A program made the translations under genes and the position numbers. Source: Rehmannia glutinosa (taxonomy: Eukaryota > Streptophyta > Magnoliopsida > Lamiales > Orobanchaceae). From it: a stretch of 64,000 nt of DNA. Under the pieces are notes generated by a model. That model did no database searches, had not been told where the DNA came from, and saw only the letters and a list, made by a program, of their open reading frames with translations. Shown piece after piece: positions 1-11,134 of this stretch. How positions within the stretch are numbered: the first letter of the stretch is position 1; each line of letters opens with the position of its first letter. Where the stretch lies: contig CM071932.1 of NCBI GenBank assembly GCA_016081115.2, positions 58,249,639 through 58,313,638 of the forward strand. Direction: 5' to 3'.

Positions 1-26
1 GCGCCTTTTCGCTTTAACAACTATGA

Positions 27-480
27 TTATGACAAGTATTCTTTAGCATTATCACATCGCAAAATTTGGACAGAGGTATTGAATTGAGTTCGAATTTCAG
101 CACAAAAGGTAGTAAAGTGATGAAACAACTCAGGACGATTTTTCATTAAAAATAACCACTTCATTCGAGAATAATCATCAACAAAAGTGACAAAATACTT
201 AAACCTAATTTTAGACACTACAGGACAAGGACCCCAAACATCAAAATAAACTAACGCAAACGGAGCAGTAGCTCGTTTATTGACTCGAGGAGTAAAACTC
301 GAACGATGGTGTTTAGCAAACTGACACGACTCACAATTGAATGCATATATACTGGAAAACTGAGGACAAAGTTTCTTCAACGTAGAATGAGGGATGTCCT
401 AACCGACAATCTGCCGTAAGCGTGTCACATCGCTAGAACAAGCAAGAGACTTGGGAACGTGTGTATCAAGGATGTAGAGA
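27..480 (-). pseudogene. copia integrase N-terminal part (GAG-pre-integrase and start of rve core), partial
   Basis: The peptide contains CESCQFAKHHRSSF, the typical end of the copia GAG-pre-integrase zinc region. The integrase core follows with YFDVWGP (the first catalytic Asp lies in this conserved D-x-WGP context), then KYFVTFVDDYSR (second conserved block) and RCDNAKEYLS. The window edge cuts the domain soon after. Upstream (minus strand, 381-600) weaker pieces of the protease-integrase linker can be read in other frames, so the ORF is not continuous with gag/protease. In an active element, integrase inserts the cDNA into the host chromosome. Confidence 0.8.
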
Positions 481-601
481 CCCCCATATTCATGTCACTT
501 ACCAATAATCTTCTTCGTCATAAGATTATGAAACAAGCAAAAATCAGAAAGAATGAGACACAACAATTAAAGGAACAAGTAAGTTTACTAACAAAACCAA
601 A

Positions 602-1152
602 TTAAAGGATAAGTTTGGTAGGTTTAAAACAGATTGTGGAGGGAGGGAGGTTGTGGGGATAATGGTGCCGATCCCAAAACATGAGATGTTGAGCCATCTC
701 TAATGTAACCGATGAACTAGGGGTATGAGATTGAAAGGAAGTAAAAAGACTTGAATTACCTGTCATGTGATCGGTTGCACCAGAGTCAATGGCCCACTTG
801 GAAGAGGAGGAACGAAGACATGTTTGAGGTTTACCTGAATCAGCAATGGTAGTGATTGAGGCAGATGAAGACTTTAGAGATTCTTGGTATTGTGAGAACT
901 TAGTATAGTCATCGGCAGAAATTAAAACGGACTTAGGAGGAGCATTAGCCGAAGCGAGATGTGTTGAATTCCTAAATTGATTCTTTCGCTGTGATTTTGG
1001 ACACTCCTTAAAGTGTCCGGGTTCGTGACATAGCGGCATATAATGTGGCTCAAATACGATCCCCGAGCCCCGACATTTTGAGGAAAGTTTCGCCCTTGAT
1101 TGCCATTTTTGTACATCGGTTTTTTTGAAGCAGAAGTGACTGACAAAAGCAC
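602..1152 (-). pseudogene. copia gag zinc knuckle and aspartic protease remnant
   Basis: At the N-terminal side a knuckle-like CHEPGHFKECPK is seen, with the first cysteine in a different frame (922-1152). It is followed by a Ser-rich linker and WAIDSGATDHMTG, the D-S-G active site of copia proteases with the usual ATDHMTG context. The frame breaks just after SSVTLEMAQHL, where an active element would run on into the GAG-pre-integrase region. At least two frameshifts separate this block from gag on the right and integrase on the left. Confidence 0.75.
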
Positions 1153-1229
1153 TATGAGTCGAAATAGGTGTTGAATTTTCAGTGCGAAGGATTCTGCTAA
1201 AAGCTTCTTGAAGTGATGATATCTCAGGG

Positions 1230-1733
1230 CTAGACAGAATTAGATTTCGCAGTCTCGAATTCAGAAGGTAAACCTACCAAGAAACTCATAACAACCATCT
1301 TTTCGCGTTGAGCTGCCTGAGCTTTTACATCAGTACTAAAATGGAAGTAACAAATTAAGTTCCTCATGAGTTTTCTTAAAATCCATAAAGGAATTAGTAA
1401 GGGATCTTTCACCTTTTTCTGCACGATAAAAAGCTTGACATACATCATACATACGTCTGATGTTTCCCTCCACCGAGTACAAATGCTAAGTAGTCCATTA
1501 ATTCTTTCACAAATTCACAGTGATTCACCATACCAACAACGTCACTTTCAATAGAATTACGAATTTGTAAATATAAACGAGCGTCGTCTCGTAGCCAAGA
1601 GACCTTTGAATCATCGGTAGGTGGGTCATCAGTTAAATGTGTATCCATATAAATACTACGCAAATATAACCGAACTGTTTTACTCTAGTCTAAATAATTA
1701 GACCTATTAAGTTTATGATCCGTTATTTTAGAC
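1230..1733 (-). pseudogene. copia gag remnant
   Basis: The gag reading begins with an ATG near 1733 and soon meets a TAG stop at a position where a Trp is usual. It continues in frame with SIYMDTHLTDDPPTDDSK and WLRDDARLYLQIRNSI, then, after a frame break near 1447, QREKMVVMSFLVGLPSEFE. These are hallmark blocks of copia gag in plants (the UBN2/retrotransposon gag family). Gag forms the virus-like particle. The stop and frameshift make this copy non-functional. Confidence 0.75.
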
Positions 1734-2366
1734 ATAACCTAATCACCTCACCAGAACCACAAATTTACATTCAGCCATTTTTTTTAAGTACCGAAGCTGG
1801 AAAAAAAAATTCGCAACAAAGATGAAACAAAAGAAAAACGGAATATAATCGGGATTTTGTCAGTTGACAAACCTGGGCAACCCGGCAGAAGACCAAAAAC
1901 TGAGTTATGGATTAAACCAGAGGGACGGAATCAAAAAGGCCAACTCCTGGACCTAAACCAAATTCCGAAAATGAAAGCAGAGGGACAACAAAACTTCACA
2001 ACCCCCAACCTGAAGCTATCAACTGTTCCGGCGCTGGATGTCGGGACGTGCCGGGGAAGGTGACTGGAGTTCAGACGTCCAAACGACGAAGGGCGAACAC
2101 CGTGACGGTGGCTGTGAGAGAAACGGGAGGCGCGTGTGTTACAGACGACGAAAACGTTTCCTGCGCGTGTGACTTACACGCGCCGGTGGTAGTTGCCGGA
2201 CTTCGGGCTTCGAGATAAACGAGGGTGCACGTGGTGGTGGTGGCGGTGAGGTACAGTGGTGGCCTGGAAAAAAAAATTGGAGAAGAAAAAAAAATTCTGA
2301 AAACCCTAACCCCCAAAATTCGAGAACCCTAATCCCAAAATGTGAAAAACCCTCTCTTGAACCTGA
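1734..2366 (-). other. copia A untranslated leader between primer site and gag
   Basis: About 630 bp of non-coding leader. It contains a G/C-richer stretch (2040-2250) and A-rich runs, but no convincing ORF. Two short open frames here have no recognisable domain. Confidence 0.5.
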
Positions 2367-2378
2367 GCTTTGATACCA
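2367..2378 (-). promoter_or_regulatory. primer-binding site, copia A
   Basis: Minus-strand TGGTATCAAAGC differs by one base from the usual TGGTATCAGAGC that pairs with initiator Met-tRNA. It lies directly against the LTR end, as expected for the start of minus-strand cDNA synthesis. Confidence 0.85.
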
Positions 2379-3088
2379 TGTAATAATGTTCTTAGAGAAC
2401 TTGGTAATACTTCATTAGATGATTACATATTTATACAAGTATTGTTGGAGACAAATACCCTAAAAGTAGAGGTGTCAATTTGAGACACGACACGATAACC
2501 CGACATGAACCGAACACGAATTTAGCAGGTACAGGTACAATCTTTAGCAGGTTCGGGTCAAAATCAGGTCGGACACGAGTAACACGCGAAATAAATAGGT
2601 CAGGTCAGGTTGACCCGCAGGTCGACACGATTGACCTATTTAACCCATTTAAATTTATAGTGACATTATTTTCATATTTTGTGATGTTTTAGTTAGTTAT
2701 ATGATGATGGACAAATAATTGAATGCATTTTCTAATAATTTAAAATAATTTTTATTTATAATTTTAGTTTTTTCTCTCTCTTTTTATTTTTTATTTTTCG
2801 TGTTATATAGGTTTTTTGTGTCGTGTTCGGGTTACCCATGTCATAAACAGGTCATGTTCGTGTCGTATATCTTGCCACGAATAATTAAACGGGTCGTGTT
2901 CGTGTTCGTGTCAAACGTGTCATACCCGTGTCAGGACACGACCCGCGAAAACGAAACACGACACGACACCCCTACCTAAAAGCCTCACACCCACTCCCTA
3001 CACAGTACTCCACTATGTTCCCTAAAATACTGATTATATTTATTATATACACTATCTTTAACAAGTAGCAAGAAGGAGAATAACAACA
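2379..3088 (-). repeat. 5' LTR of copia A, split by a hAT-type element
   Basis: On the minus strand the LTR would start TGTTGTTA (3088) and end ATTACA (2379), giving TG...CA ends next to the primer site. Removing the 2467-2974 insertion and one target copy leaves about 194 bp, a normal small copia LTR. A TATA-like run sits near 3040-3050. The outer end at 3088 is inferred from the TG start alone, because the partner LTR is outside the window. Confidence 0.6.
2467..2974. mobile_element. non-autonomous hAT-type element with 8-bp target duplication
   Basis: The 508-bp element has ends TAGAGGTGTC and TAGGGGTGTC (9 of 10 identical, inverted). It is flanked by perfect 8-bp copies of CCTAAAAG at 2459-2466 and 2975-2982. 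Both subterminal regions carry many short CACGACACG / GTGTCGTG and CGGGT-type motifs, as is usual for hAT transposase binding regions. No transposase ORF is present. It is inserted in the copia A LTR and is therefore younger than it. Confidence 0.85.
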
Positions 3089-3923
3089 CTTGGGAATGAT
3101 TCATGAGAAATTCAAATGAGAAAAATTAAGAGGAAATTGATTTGAATCATATATAAAATTGGCTTGAAAATCGACGAGTACAACATTATCGCACCGTGAG
3201 TCTCATAAATGGTCCAAATAACTCCACAATGAAATGTCACGAGTACGAAAATGGGAGAAATAACTAACAAAACTGTTACAACTAGTCAACTACAACAAAT
3301 AATTTTGCAGAGCTTACAACTAAGGAAATGAACGATATACGCCCATTCAATGTAATTCCCAAACTCGAGAAATCCACAACTCTATTGAAATTCACCAAAA
3401 TAAAAAAATAGCGGCACACTATCTTACAAGTACAAAAGATCTTTTGGACAAAAAAATCAATGATGTAATTAGTTCGTGAGCAACTGTTCAATCATCGTGA
3501 GGTAATCCGTTGGGAGTGATATAGCAATTCATTTTCACTCCGTCAATTAGAAGAAGAGGACCCTTGTATGGAGTAAATTCGGTTAAGAAGGTCTTGAATG
3601 CCTTTTTCTAGATAAGCTCTCATATGGTGGATGAAAAACATGGTCATCTTTTTCTAGTATCAATTTCATCGACTCCAATTCCTTCCTCATGAATGCAAGA
3701 CTAGGTCTCTCCCAGCCGAGCCGATTCTCGTGTACATCCACATGCCGGGAAGGTGGTGTAATTGGAGTAGTAGAGGTATCACTGGTAAAAAGAAAAAGTA
3801 GGTCAATCACTCAGGGAGGATAATTCCCCCTTTTAACATGATACCAAAGCCAGGAAATGGCCCAAGGGTCAAGTTGTGGCTCCAGGCATAACTACAATAA
3901 AAATTTCGGGATTACAAAAAAGA
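3089..3923. other. non-coding stretch, nothing recognised
   Basis: AT-rich sequence between copia A and a TIR element. The open frames here (for example 3282-3491 and 3583-3810 on the minus strand) show no domain, no family resemblance and no coding-like composition. Confidence 0.5.
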
Positions 3924-4444
3924 AGGGCTATTTACAATAAGTACCCTTGAGGTTTGGGGTAATTATAAAAAATCCAACTAAGTTTCAAAATTACAAAAAG
4001 TACCCCGAGGTGAGGTTTGAGGGACCGCAGAAAAATAATGGAATTTCGTGAAGTCGATATGTCCCACGCTTCAAAAAACAAAATTTGCGGGGAAAGAAAA
4101 AGAAGTGGACAGACAAAATCACCCCTAGAGTTTTTGGATATGTTTTATATTTATGGAAAACCAGATGGGTATAAATTGTTTTTTCTTAGTAACCAGAGGG
4201 AGTTACTTGTAAGATTGTGGGGAGGACTTTTGATGCTACGAATATTGTGGGAAATTTGTGAACAATACTCGGGATATTTTTGGATTTTTAGGCCAATTCG
4301 TTTATGACATCAACAAATTAACGGTACTGGGTAAAATGTTAGACCGGATCAAACATGAGGAGTACTTTTTGTAATTTTGAAACTTAGATGGAATTTTCTC
4401 AGAATTACCCTAAACCTCGTGGGGTACTTTTGGTAATTAGCCCT
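3924..4444. mobile_element. TIR element, probably non-autonomous Mutator-like
   Basis: The ends are long imperfect inverted repeats of roughly 85-90 bp. The left arm (3924-4010) begins AGGGCTATTTACAATAAGTA and the inverted right arm (4357-4444) begins AGGGCTAATTACCAAAAGTA. Both continue with similar GAGGTTTgGGGTAATT and AAGTTTCAAAATTACAAAAA blocks. The long arms suggest a Mutator-like element. I could not find a clear 9-bp target duplication. The open frame inside has no recognisable domain. Confidence 0.65.
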
Positions 4445-5199
4445 AACTAGAATCAAAGTCGCATGAGAATAGGCCTAATGACATTATATGAAGCATTTTT
4501 CTCCTTTCTCCAACAAAGACAGCCTTTTACATGGGGTGGTCATTTTAGAAATAAACATCCCAAGTTCTCTCCATTGGCAAGTTATTCACCCCAAACTCAA
4601 AGACATGATTTTGACTATGAATGGACAATAACAATGAATAATTCACCCACCAAACTTAAATTACAGATCATCAAGAATATAAGTTGAATAATTTAGAATA
4701 GAACTCTAGTCATAGAGATGTTGACGCCTATGTCTACATGCCAACGGTTCCCCCTCGTCCTTGTGGCACAATCTTATTTTGTTCTAGATGCTACCCTAAA
4801 TAGAGAATGCAAAGTGACATGTTTTTAAACAAGTATATACGACTTACAGAGCAATCCTTTCCAAATATTGCACAAATTGTCTTATGGCATAAAGAGTCAT
4901 TTTCTTCACCTGTTTCATTAGAAGCGATTAGATGCCATCCATTAACATTTACGATTACAAGCAACAGATAGTAACAATTCTCAGCAACAAGAAAGAGAAC
5001 CCACACCGGGAAGGAGTCAGAACTAGAGGAAACCATAGTTCACATTCATATTTGGCCTTTGGAAATTTGTTTAACCAACAATAATCAAGAAAAGCCGTAT
5101 CAACAGCCAATACAAATGATTGACAAGGTTATATTTTTAACAAAGTTAGTCCCAAACCAAATAGGAGCAAGTTGCAAGCATTAACATTAGCTTACATAC
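4445..5199. other. non-coding stretch, nothing firmly recognised
   Basis: Lies downstream (minus strand) of the last recognised KDM3-like exon and may hold its final exon or 3' UTR. An open frame at 4791-5036 (minus) contains no motif that I can place. Confidence 0.4.
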
Positions 5200-5321
5200 C
5201 CGTAATTTGTCATCTTTACAACTATGGTTGTGAGGAAGACGTCGATATTCTGCTGATAGACGGATGCACTCACCAACACTTTCTCGGTGAAACAAAGTTA
5301 ACAAAGAATACTTGTGCAAGA
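5200..5321 (-). pseudogene. KDM3-like C-terminal exon remnant
   Basis: Acceptor TGCGAG at 5322-5327 and donor GTATGTAAG at 5191-5199 bound the 122-bp segment. It encodes ...FVNFVSP and then, one frame over, ESVGECIRLSAEYRRLPHNH followed by KDDKLR. Plant KDM3/JMJ25 proteins carry a similar FVSPENV-ECIRL-EEFRLLP-NH-ED block just after the JmjC core. One extra A in the CCGAGAAAG stretch makes the shift, which fits a pseudogene or a sequence error. Confidence 0.65.
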
Positions 5322-6554
5322 CTCGCAGAAGAAAACACACAAAAGTTAATTGCATAGTTGGGATTGAGGGACGCCCTCCATCTTTCACAAACCTCGTGAA
5401 TATTGCATGCTCGATCGATAACTTCTAAAGTTGTTATCAAGTTGTATATGGGTCTGATGTTCAACTTTGATGGTGTAACCTTTTATGACATATTGCAAAA
5501 TTTAAGTTTTTAACTAAAAAAATAAAAGAATTGATCGAGGAACCATGTAATTTGTTGCTTTGTATAACAAATAAAAAATGGCAACAAATGGTTTCAAGAT
5601 ATATTGAGTATGCTAAGACAAAGTATATCACGTTGAAACAATAACTAACTACTCGGATCTCACAAATTTCAGTTTTCAAAGCCATATTAGTCTATGCAAA
5701 AGTTTAAAAAATAGAACAAGAGAAGTAACAAGAAAGAAAGAAAAGAAAATATATGAGATTACAAACTTTCTTCGCTTATAACAAAACCACTGCTTCATGT
5801 AAACACGACCATCAACAAACTTTTTAGGAGATGGTCTAAACATAAAGGTTCTAAGTGCCAAAAGTCGGGAGGAACAGAGATAACAGCTTAGTAGAAGGAA
5901 GCTAAAGACCAAAGAAAGAATCAAAGTAATGAGCTTATTTTTTCTATATCCACAAATGTTAAAAGTGATTACTCCACCAAAAATGTGAAAGGCAGATCTC
6001 ACTCCCCTATTACTAGATATAAATTTATCGCCCAGCTTATATGCCCCTCGATTTTTCAATCGACTATGAAGCTCAAGCGATAGATAGTAGAAACCATTAA
6101 ATAACTTAAAACACCGAAATAATTTTCCTACCACTTTAATAAAAATACCAAAAAAGAAAAGGAAAACGAATCAGAAAAACGGATTCTCGCACATTATTCT
6201 AGTGTGTATATAGCGAACATTAAATATGCCTAATTGAAATTAGAATATGGGACATGATAATTCAACCAGACATCAAATCAACCAAGATTTTTTTCCACCT
6301 ATTTACTTAGTAGACATGGTTGCATTTCAAATCCAGAAAAAGCCACAAAGACAGACCACTCTAGCAAAGGCATATTCAAATACCTAGTGTCAAGATCCTG
6401 CTATAACAAAAATTTGACGACATGAGCAAATACTTCTAATCTATTTTTTCGGACGAATAATATTAAAGTAACAACAACATATCAACTACTTAACCAGCTT
6501 AACCAAAGAAAATCCAAATATTGGAAGTTGGACACCTCAACCTTCAAATGTTTA

Positions 6555-6632
6555 ATTTGATAAGTAAGGCAAACAAAGCAGTACGAAGACTCGCATCTCC
6601 AAATTTCTCAACAAATGTCCACGGTTCAATTC
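6555..6632 (-). pseudogene. KDM3-like JmjC exon remnant (GIEPWTFVEKFGDA)
   Basis: After an acceptor TTTGTAG (6633-6639) the frame reads GIEPWTFVEKFGDA, very close to the JmjC segment that precedes the last metal-binding part in KDM3 proteins. It then leaves the family frame. Dropping two bases would give a VFV..CP-like run that resembles the family VF-PAGCP block, but the residues are changed. The reading ends at a stop near 6546. Confidence 0.65.
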
Positions 6633-7084
6633 CTACAAAGCAAAAACAATCGTGTATAATCATATCTCCACTTTTTGACACATGTACCACAATATAACTT
6701 ATAAGGCACGAAACATACTTAGCATTCAAATACTTCATAGAAAAATAGAAGTGTATAATCATATCTCCAAAGATTTGACGGTGTATACCACATAATTAGG
6801 CAAGAAATATATATACTAACCATATTCCTCTTTCGATTTCTTTTATGCTCCACTCGTTATGTAAAATGCTTTCTCATGAATAGGATGAACCATCTCGCAC
6901 AGAAGAAAGGAAAAAAAGGTAATAATATAATAGTTTGATATTTCACAAGAAGATAAAATTGATCTTGAAGAGTAAAAAGACCATCATATGAGAAGATAAG
7001 CACCACGGAAAGGCCGAGAAGAAAAAGTCGGCAATTAGTCACCATATATACTATTTTTTTTTTTTTTCTGCTCATAATTCTCAA

Positions 7085-7380
7085 AGTCAGAATTAATTAC
7101 TTGGTGCAGAGGGAGATGTGCCTGAACTCCCAAGAGTGCTTCCCGAGAAATTCCTCCAACCTTTAGGGATATCTTGTCTCTTGAAAACGCCCTGCATCGC
7201 ACCTTCACTTTCGGTTTCCCATGAATTGCAGCGGTATGCAACAAGACATTTACCTCGAAAAACGATGAATTATTAAATAGGAAAGCAAGAACCAATAGAA
7301 GGATGATCCCAACGACAAACATATACGACTTCGCCGTTGTCACTTGTACGTGTTCAAGACCAAGGACTACAAAAGTTCAT
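7085..7380 (-). pseudogene. KDM3-like central JmjC exon remnant
   Basis: The open frame here looks at first like a small membrane-anchored protein, but pieces in its three frames match KDM3 JmjC order. AKSYMFVVGI takes the place of the PKTYIAYG block, and EVNVLLHTA that of the AVNVLTHTA block. VFKRQDIPK and WEFRHIS follow in a second frame, then LPLHQVIN in the first frame. The segment between the first two blocks has the expected length but has lost the H-x-D metal site. This supports an eroded, inactive exon. The assignment rests on short matches. Confidence 0.55.
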
Positions 7381-7397
7381 TTGGAGTGGTTAATATA

Positions 7398-7619
7398 TGT
7401 AGAAGTAACACAAGATATTCTATATGTTGTATCAAATGAGTACAATGAGGCCACAATATATAGGCACCTAAAGAGTAAAAGTAAAAGTAATGAAGTCCGC
7501 CATGTGACTACCCACTATCTGAGCCCACCAACACAAGACTCAAGACATAGGAAATATAATAAGACATAGTGCTCCAACAAAGACAAGGCTCAAGACATAC
7601 TTTAACACCCACTTTAACA
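7398..7619 (-). repeat. 3' LTR of copia B
   Basis: 222 bp, starting TGTAGAAG and ending TTTAACA on the plus strand. It differs from the 12009-12231 copy by a few substitutions and single-base indels. The ATATA target copy precedes it. Confidence 0.92.
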
Positions 7620-7632
7620 CTCCCCTCAAGTC
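7620..7632 (-). promoter_or_regulatory. polypurine tract of copia B
   Basis: The minus strand reads TTGAGGGGAG directly before the 3' LTR, the expected place and composition for the plus-strand primer. Confidence 0.75.
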
Positions 7633-7639
7633 GGAGCAT

Positions 7640-8098
7640 ATGATCAAATGCTCCAAGCTTGTTACATATATATTCAATCCTAGTCCTCTCGAGATTTAGT
7701 GAGGACGTCGGCAAGCGATCATTTGACCCAATGAATGTGGTAATGATATCTCCTGAGGCAACTCTCTCGTATGAAGTGACAATCAACCTCAATATGTTTG
7801 GTCCTTTCGTGAAAAAACAGATTGATGCAATGTGTAGGGCCGCCGGTTATCACAAACCAACTTCATAGACCAACTTTACAAACTTTGAGTTTTGTAAGAA
7901 GGTGTTTTACCCATATTAGTTCACACGCCCCAAGTGCCATTGCTCGGTATTCTCCGCCTCGCACTTGATCGTGCAACCACAATTTGTTTCTTACTTTTCA
8001 AAACACAAGATTACCACCAAATAAAATACAATATCCTCGATGTTGATCTTCTATCCTGCACATCCAAATTTTACCGCATCAAGATAACCAACAATTTC
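7640..8098 (-). pseudogene. copia B RNase H remnant
   Basis: The C-terminal end is seen as RERVASGDIITTFIGSND and ERTRIEYICNKLGAF. These correspond to the end of copia RNase H, where the family usually reads VASGDI-T-F-S--Q-AD--TK. Upstream pieces between 7800 and 8098 are in other frames. RNase H removes the RNA template during cDNA synthesis. Several shifts make it inactive. Confidence 0.65.
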
Positions 8099-9026
8099 TC
8101 AGTGACCATGATCCTTATACAATAAACCTTTACCTGGACTTCTTTTTACATATTTTAATATTCGGGTAGCTGCATCCCAACGACTTTCACATGGTTCTTG
8201 TAGAAATTGACTAACTACACTAATCGCAAATGAAATATCCGGACGGGTGATCATTAAATAAAGCGCTTGCCAACTAAACTTCGATACCGCCGGATCGGAT
8301 AGAGGCTCCCCTGTCCCGAAGAAGTTTAACATTTGATCCACGGGTGTGTCAACAAAGCTTACAATTTTCCATACATACTTCCTTAAGTATATCCAAAGCA
8401 TATTTTCGTTGAGAAACATAGATGCCTTGTTTGATTGAGCAAATTCTATGCCAAGAAAATACTTCAACTTGCCAAGATCTTTAGTCTCAAAGTATCGAAC
8501 AAATGCTTCTTAAGGTGTTTATTTCATCGATATCATCCCCTGTGATAACAATGTCATCAACATAAACCACAAGATATATATTTTTCCCTGCTAATTGCCT
8601 ATAGAAGACAAAGTGGTCAACCTTGCTTTGAACCATGCCAAACTGTTGAACAACCCCACTAAACCTCCCAAACCAAGCACGAGGAGATTGCTTCAAACCA
8701 TAAAGAGAGCGTTTGAGGCGACATACCAAATTGGCTTTTGTTCTAGCTATAAAGCCAGGAGGTTGTTCCATGTACACCTCTTCTTCCAAATCACCATGTA
8801 GGAAGGCATTCTTGATATCCAATTGATACAATGGCCAATGACAATTTGCGGCTATTGAAAGAAAAAGACGTACAGAGGCAATTTTGGCCACTGGAGAGAA
8901 AGTATCAGTGTAATCAATACCAAATACTTGTGTGTATCCTTTAGCAACAAGTCGTGGCTTTTTAAGCTTATTTACTTTTCCATCTGGGCCAACCTTCACA
9001 TTATAAACCCATCGACAACCAACCAC
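8099..9026 (-). pseudogene. copia B reverse transcriptase (RVT_2) with YVDD motif
   Basis: Reading from 9026 down: CRWVYNVKVGPDGKVNKLK, RLVAKGYTQVFGIDYTDTFS, QLDIKNAFLHGDLEEEVYM, SLYGLKQSPRAWFGRF and the catalytic YVDDIVITGDD. These are the signature blocks of copia RT in order. The frame is lost after 8487 and resumes with MKYFLGIEFAQS, TRPDISFAISVVSQFL and RILKYVKRSPGKGLLY (8099-8467). The RT core is the best-kept domain of the element, but at least one frameshift interrupts it. Confidence 0.88.
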
Positions 9027-9111
9027 ACTTTTTCCTCAAGCGGTAAAGGTACTAAATCCCAAGTTCCCCAAGAGTGAAGTGCTTCCATTTCGCTTGGTCA
9101 TAGCCCGTCTC

Positions 9112-10622
9112 TCAACCTGGGTGTGTTAGTGCTTCATTGACATTTTTAGGTACAGAAATAGAAGACAAGCTGGTAATGAAAGCACAATATGATGGAGAAA
9201 GACGCTTATGTGAAAGAAAATTATAAATAGGATAAAGATTGCGAGTGGACCTTGTACCTATTCGGCTGGCAATGGGAGAATTAGGTGCAGGTTCTTGGAC
9301 CGAGTCAAGAGATGACGATGGCATGGAATATGAGTCACCAGGATATTCATTTTCTTGAGGATTGGGAAATTCACGATTGCGTCGTTGGTAAGTGTATGGG
9401 AATGGCGAAATAGTTCTTTGTTCTTGAACTGTAGGTAAATGCACTGTTCTTTCAGGCACAATATGAGGTAAATGCTCAAAGATAGGAGTAGGAAGAATCT
9501 CTGTAGTTTCAGTAGATTCTCCCATGAAGTCAGACTCGTCAATGGACATGGAAGAAGAGAAAGGTGTAGACTCAAAGAAAGTAACATCAAAAGAGATGTA
9601 GAAACGATGTGTTTTAGGACAATAACACTTGAAGCCTTTTTGAAAACGAGAGTATCCAATGAAAATACACTTTACTGCCTTGGCATCGAGTTTATCTCGC
9701 CCAGGGGCAGTATCATGGACAAAACATGTACATCCAAAGACTCGTAATGGAAGCTTATGGAGAGTTTCTTGTGGGAGTAAGATATTAAGAGGAATCTTTC
9801 CTTGTAAAACTGAAGAAGGCATGCGATTAATAAGGTAACATGAGTGAAGAATAGCATCCCCCCATAATTTCTTAGGAACCTTATGATGAATGAGTAATGT
9901 GCGGGCCGTGTCAACAAGATGCCGATTCTTCCGTTCAACAACTCCATTTTGTTGAGGAGTCCTAGCACATGAAGATTCATGTAGTATTCCATGTGCAGAA
10001 AAGAAAGTTATAAATGGGTCCGAAAAATACTCTTTTGCGTTATCACTGCGTAAGGTCTTTACAGAGATTCCAAACTGATTTTTGATTCATTATAGAATTT
10101 TTGGAATACATCAAACAACTCAAAACGGTTTTTCATCAAAAAGACCCAAGTACAACGAGAAAAATCATCGATAAAGGTAACAAAATACTTAGAGCCTGAA
10201 ACAGATGAGACACGACATGGCCCCCAAACGTCAGTATGAACCAAAGAAAAAGGTGTGGTAACTCGCCTCTCCACTTTACTAGGATACGATGATCTCGAAT
10301 GTTTCCCTAGTTGGCATGACTCACATTCAATAGACTTTAATTTTGATGAACCAGGAATGAGTTGTTGTAGTTTACTGAGGCTTGGATGACCCAAGCGGTA
10401 ATGGTCAAGAAGGGGTGAATTAGTGGCAAACAACAGGTGTTGGTGTTGGTGGAGCAAAAGAAGGTGATAAAGTCCTTGCGATTCATATCCCGTACCAATC
10501 GTCTCCCTCGTCCGTCGGTCCTGAACAACCACAGAATTAGAAGAGAATGTTACAAAACAATTAAGGGAATGAGTAAGCTGATGAATTGAAATCAAGTTGA
10601 AGGGGCATTCAGGAATATACAA
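9112..10622 (-). pseudogene. copia B integrase (zinc region, core, C-terminal linker)
   Basis: 10059-10622 holds the GAG-pre-integrase part (HYRLGHPSLSKLQQLIP, CESCQLGKHSRSSYP) and the start of the core (LVHTDVWGPCRV, YFVTFIDDFSRCTWVFLMK). A frameshift near 10060 follows. 9672-9992 continues the core in poor condition. 9112-9822 holds the end of the core and the linker to RT (PLRVFGCTCFVHD, DKLDAKAVKCIFIGYSRFQKGFKCY). At least two frameshifts separate the parts. Confidence 0.82.
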
Positions 10623-11035
10623 AACATTAGATAATGATAAAGAGGAAATGGTGACTTTTCCAATGCCTTTAGCAACTCCTTTTGATCCATCACCAAATGT
10701 AACATAGGGAAGTGATTTTGAGTAGGAAATATGGGAGAAAAGGGAAGCGTTACTGCAATATGGTCGGTGGCTCCAGAGTCAAAAACCCAAACAGTTGGAT
10801 TGTGAAGCAAGAACAAGATGAGAGGTGTCGAAAATTGTGGTCCGAGCTTTTTTTAGTTGTAAAACTCCTCGTACTCGGCTTTCGAGATGGTATGTGTACT
10901 TGAGTCTATATTAACTAAACTTTCGCTTTTAGATCGAGCAATACTAACCACAGGTGGTTTTCCATGAAGCTTCCAACATTCTTCAAAGTGTGTGTCCTGG
11001 TTTGTGACAAAAATCACAAAAACGAAAAGGGCCAC
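10592..11035 (-). pseudogene. copia B zinc knuckle and protease remnant
   Basis: 10592-10816 contains VWVFDSGATDHIA, the copia aspartic protease active site (D-S-G). Upstream, 10853-11035 shows pieces of the gag zinc knuckle (HFEECWKLHGKPP, with the cysteines in another frame). The two parts are not in one frame. Confidence 0.72.
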
Positions 11036-11134
11036 GCCCCTCCGCCTCGTCCACCTCGATTTCCCCCTCGGCCTCTTCCTCTATTATTATCATGACGACT
11101 TTGAGATTGAGAGGCAAGAGCAGAGTGTTCTATT

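Larger units (their letters stand above)
1..3088 (-). mobile_element. Ty1/copia LTR retrotransposon A, 5' part, cut by the window edge
   Basis: Read on the minus strand, the order is LTR (2379-3088), tRNA-iMet type primer site (2367-2378), long leader, gag (about 1230-1733), zinc knuckle and protease (about 602-1152), GAG-pre-integrase and the start of the integrase core (27-480). This is the Ty1/copia order. Reverse transcriptase, RNase H and the other LTR must lie left of base 1. The coding part is broken by stops and frameshifts, so this is a dead copy. The LTR has been invaded by a hAT-type element at 2467-2974. Confidence 0.85.

Noticed and set aside
4017..4307. 96-codon plus-strand open frame
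   Set aside because: It lies within the TIR element at 3924-4444 and has no recognised domain.
5676..6134. 152-codon hydrophobic minus-strand open frame
   Set aside because: It lies in an intron-like stretch between KDM3-like remnants; T-rich antisense composition gives a hydrophobic peptide without motifs.
8595..8801. Plus-strand open frame opposite copia B RT
   Set aside because: Antisense shadow of the RT core.
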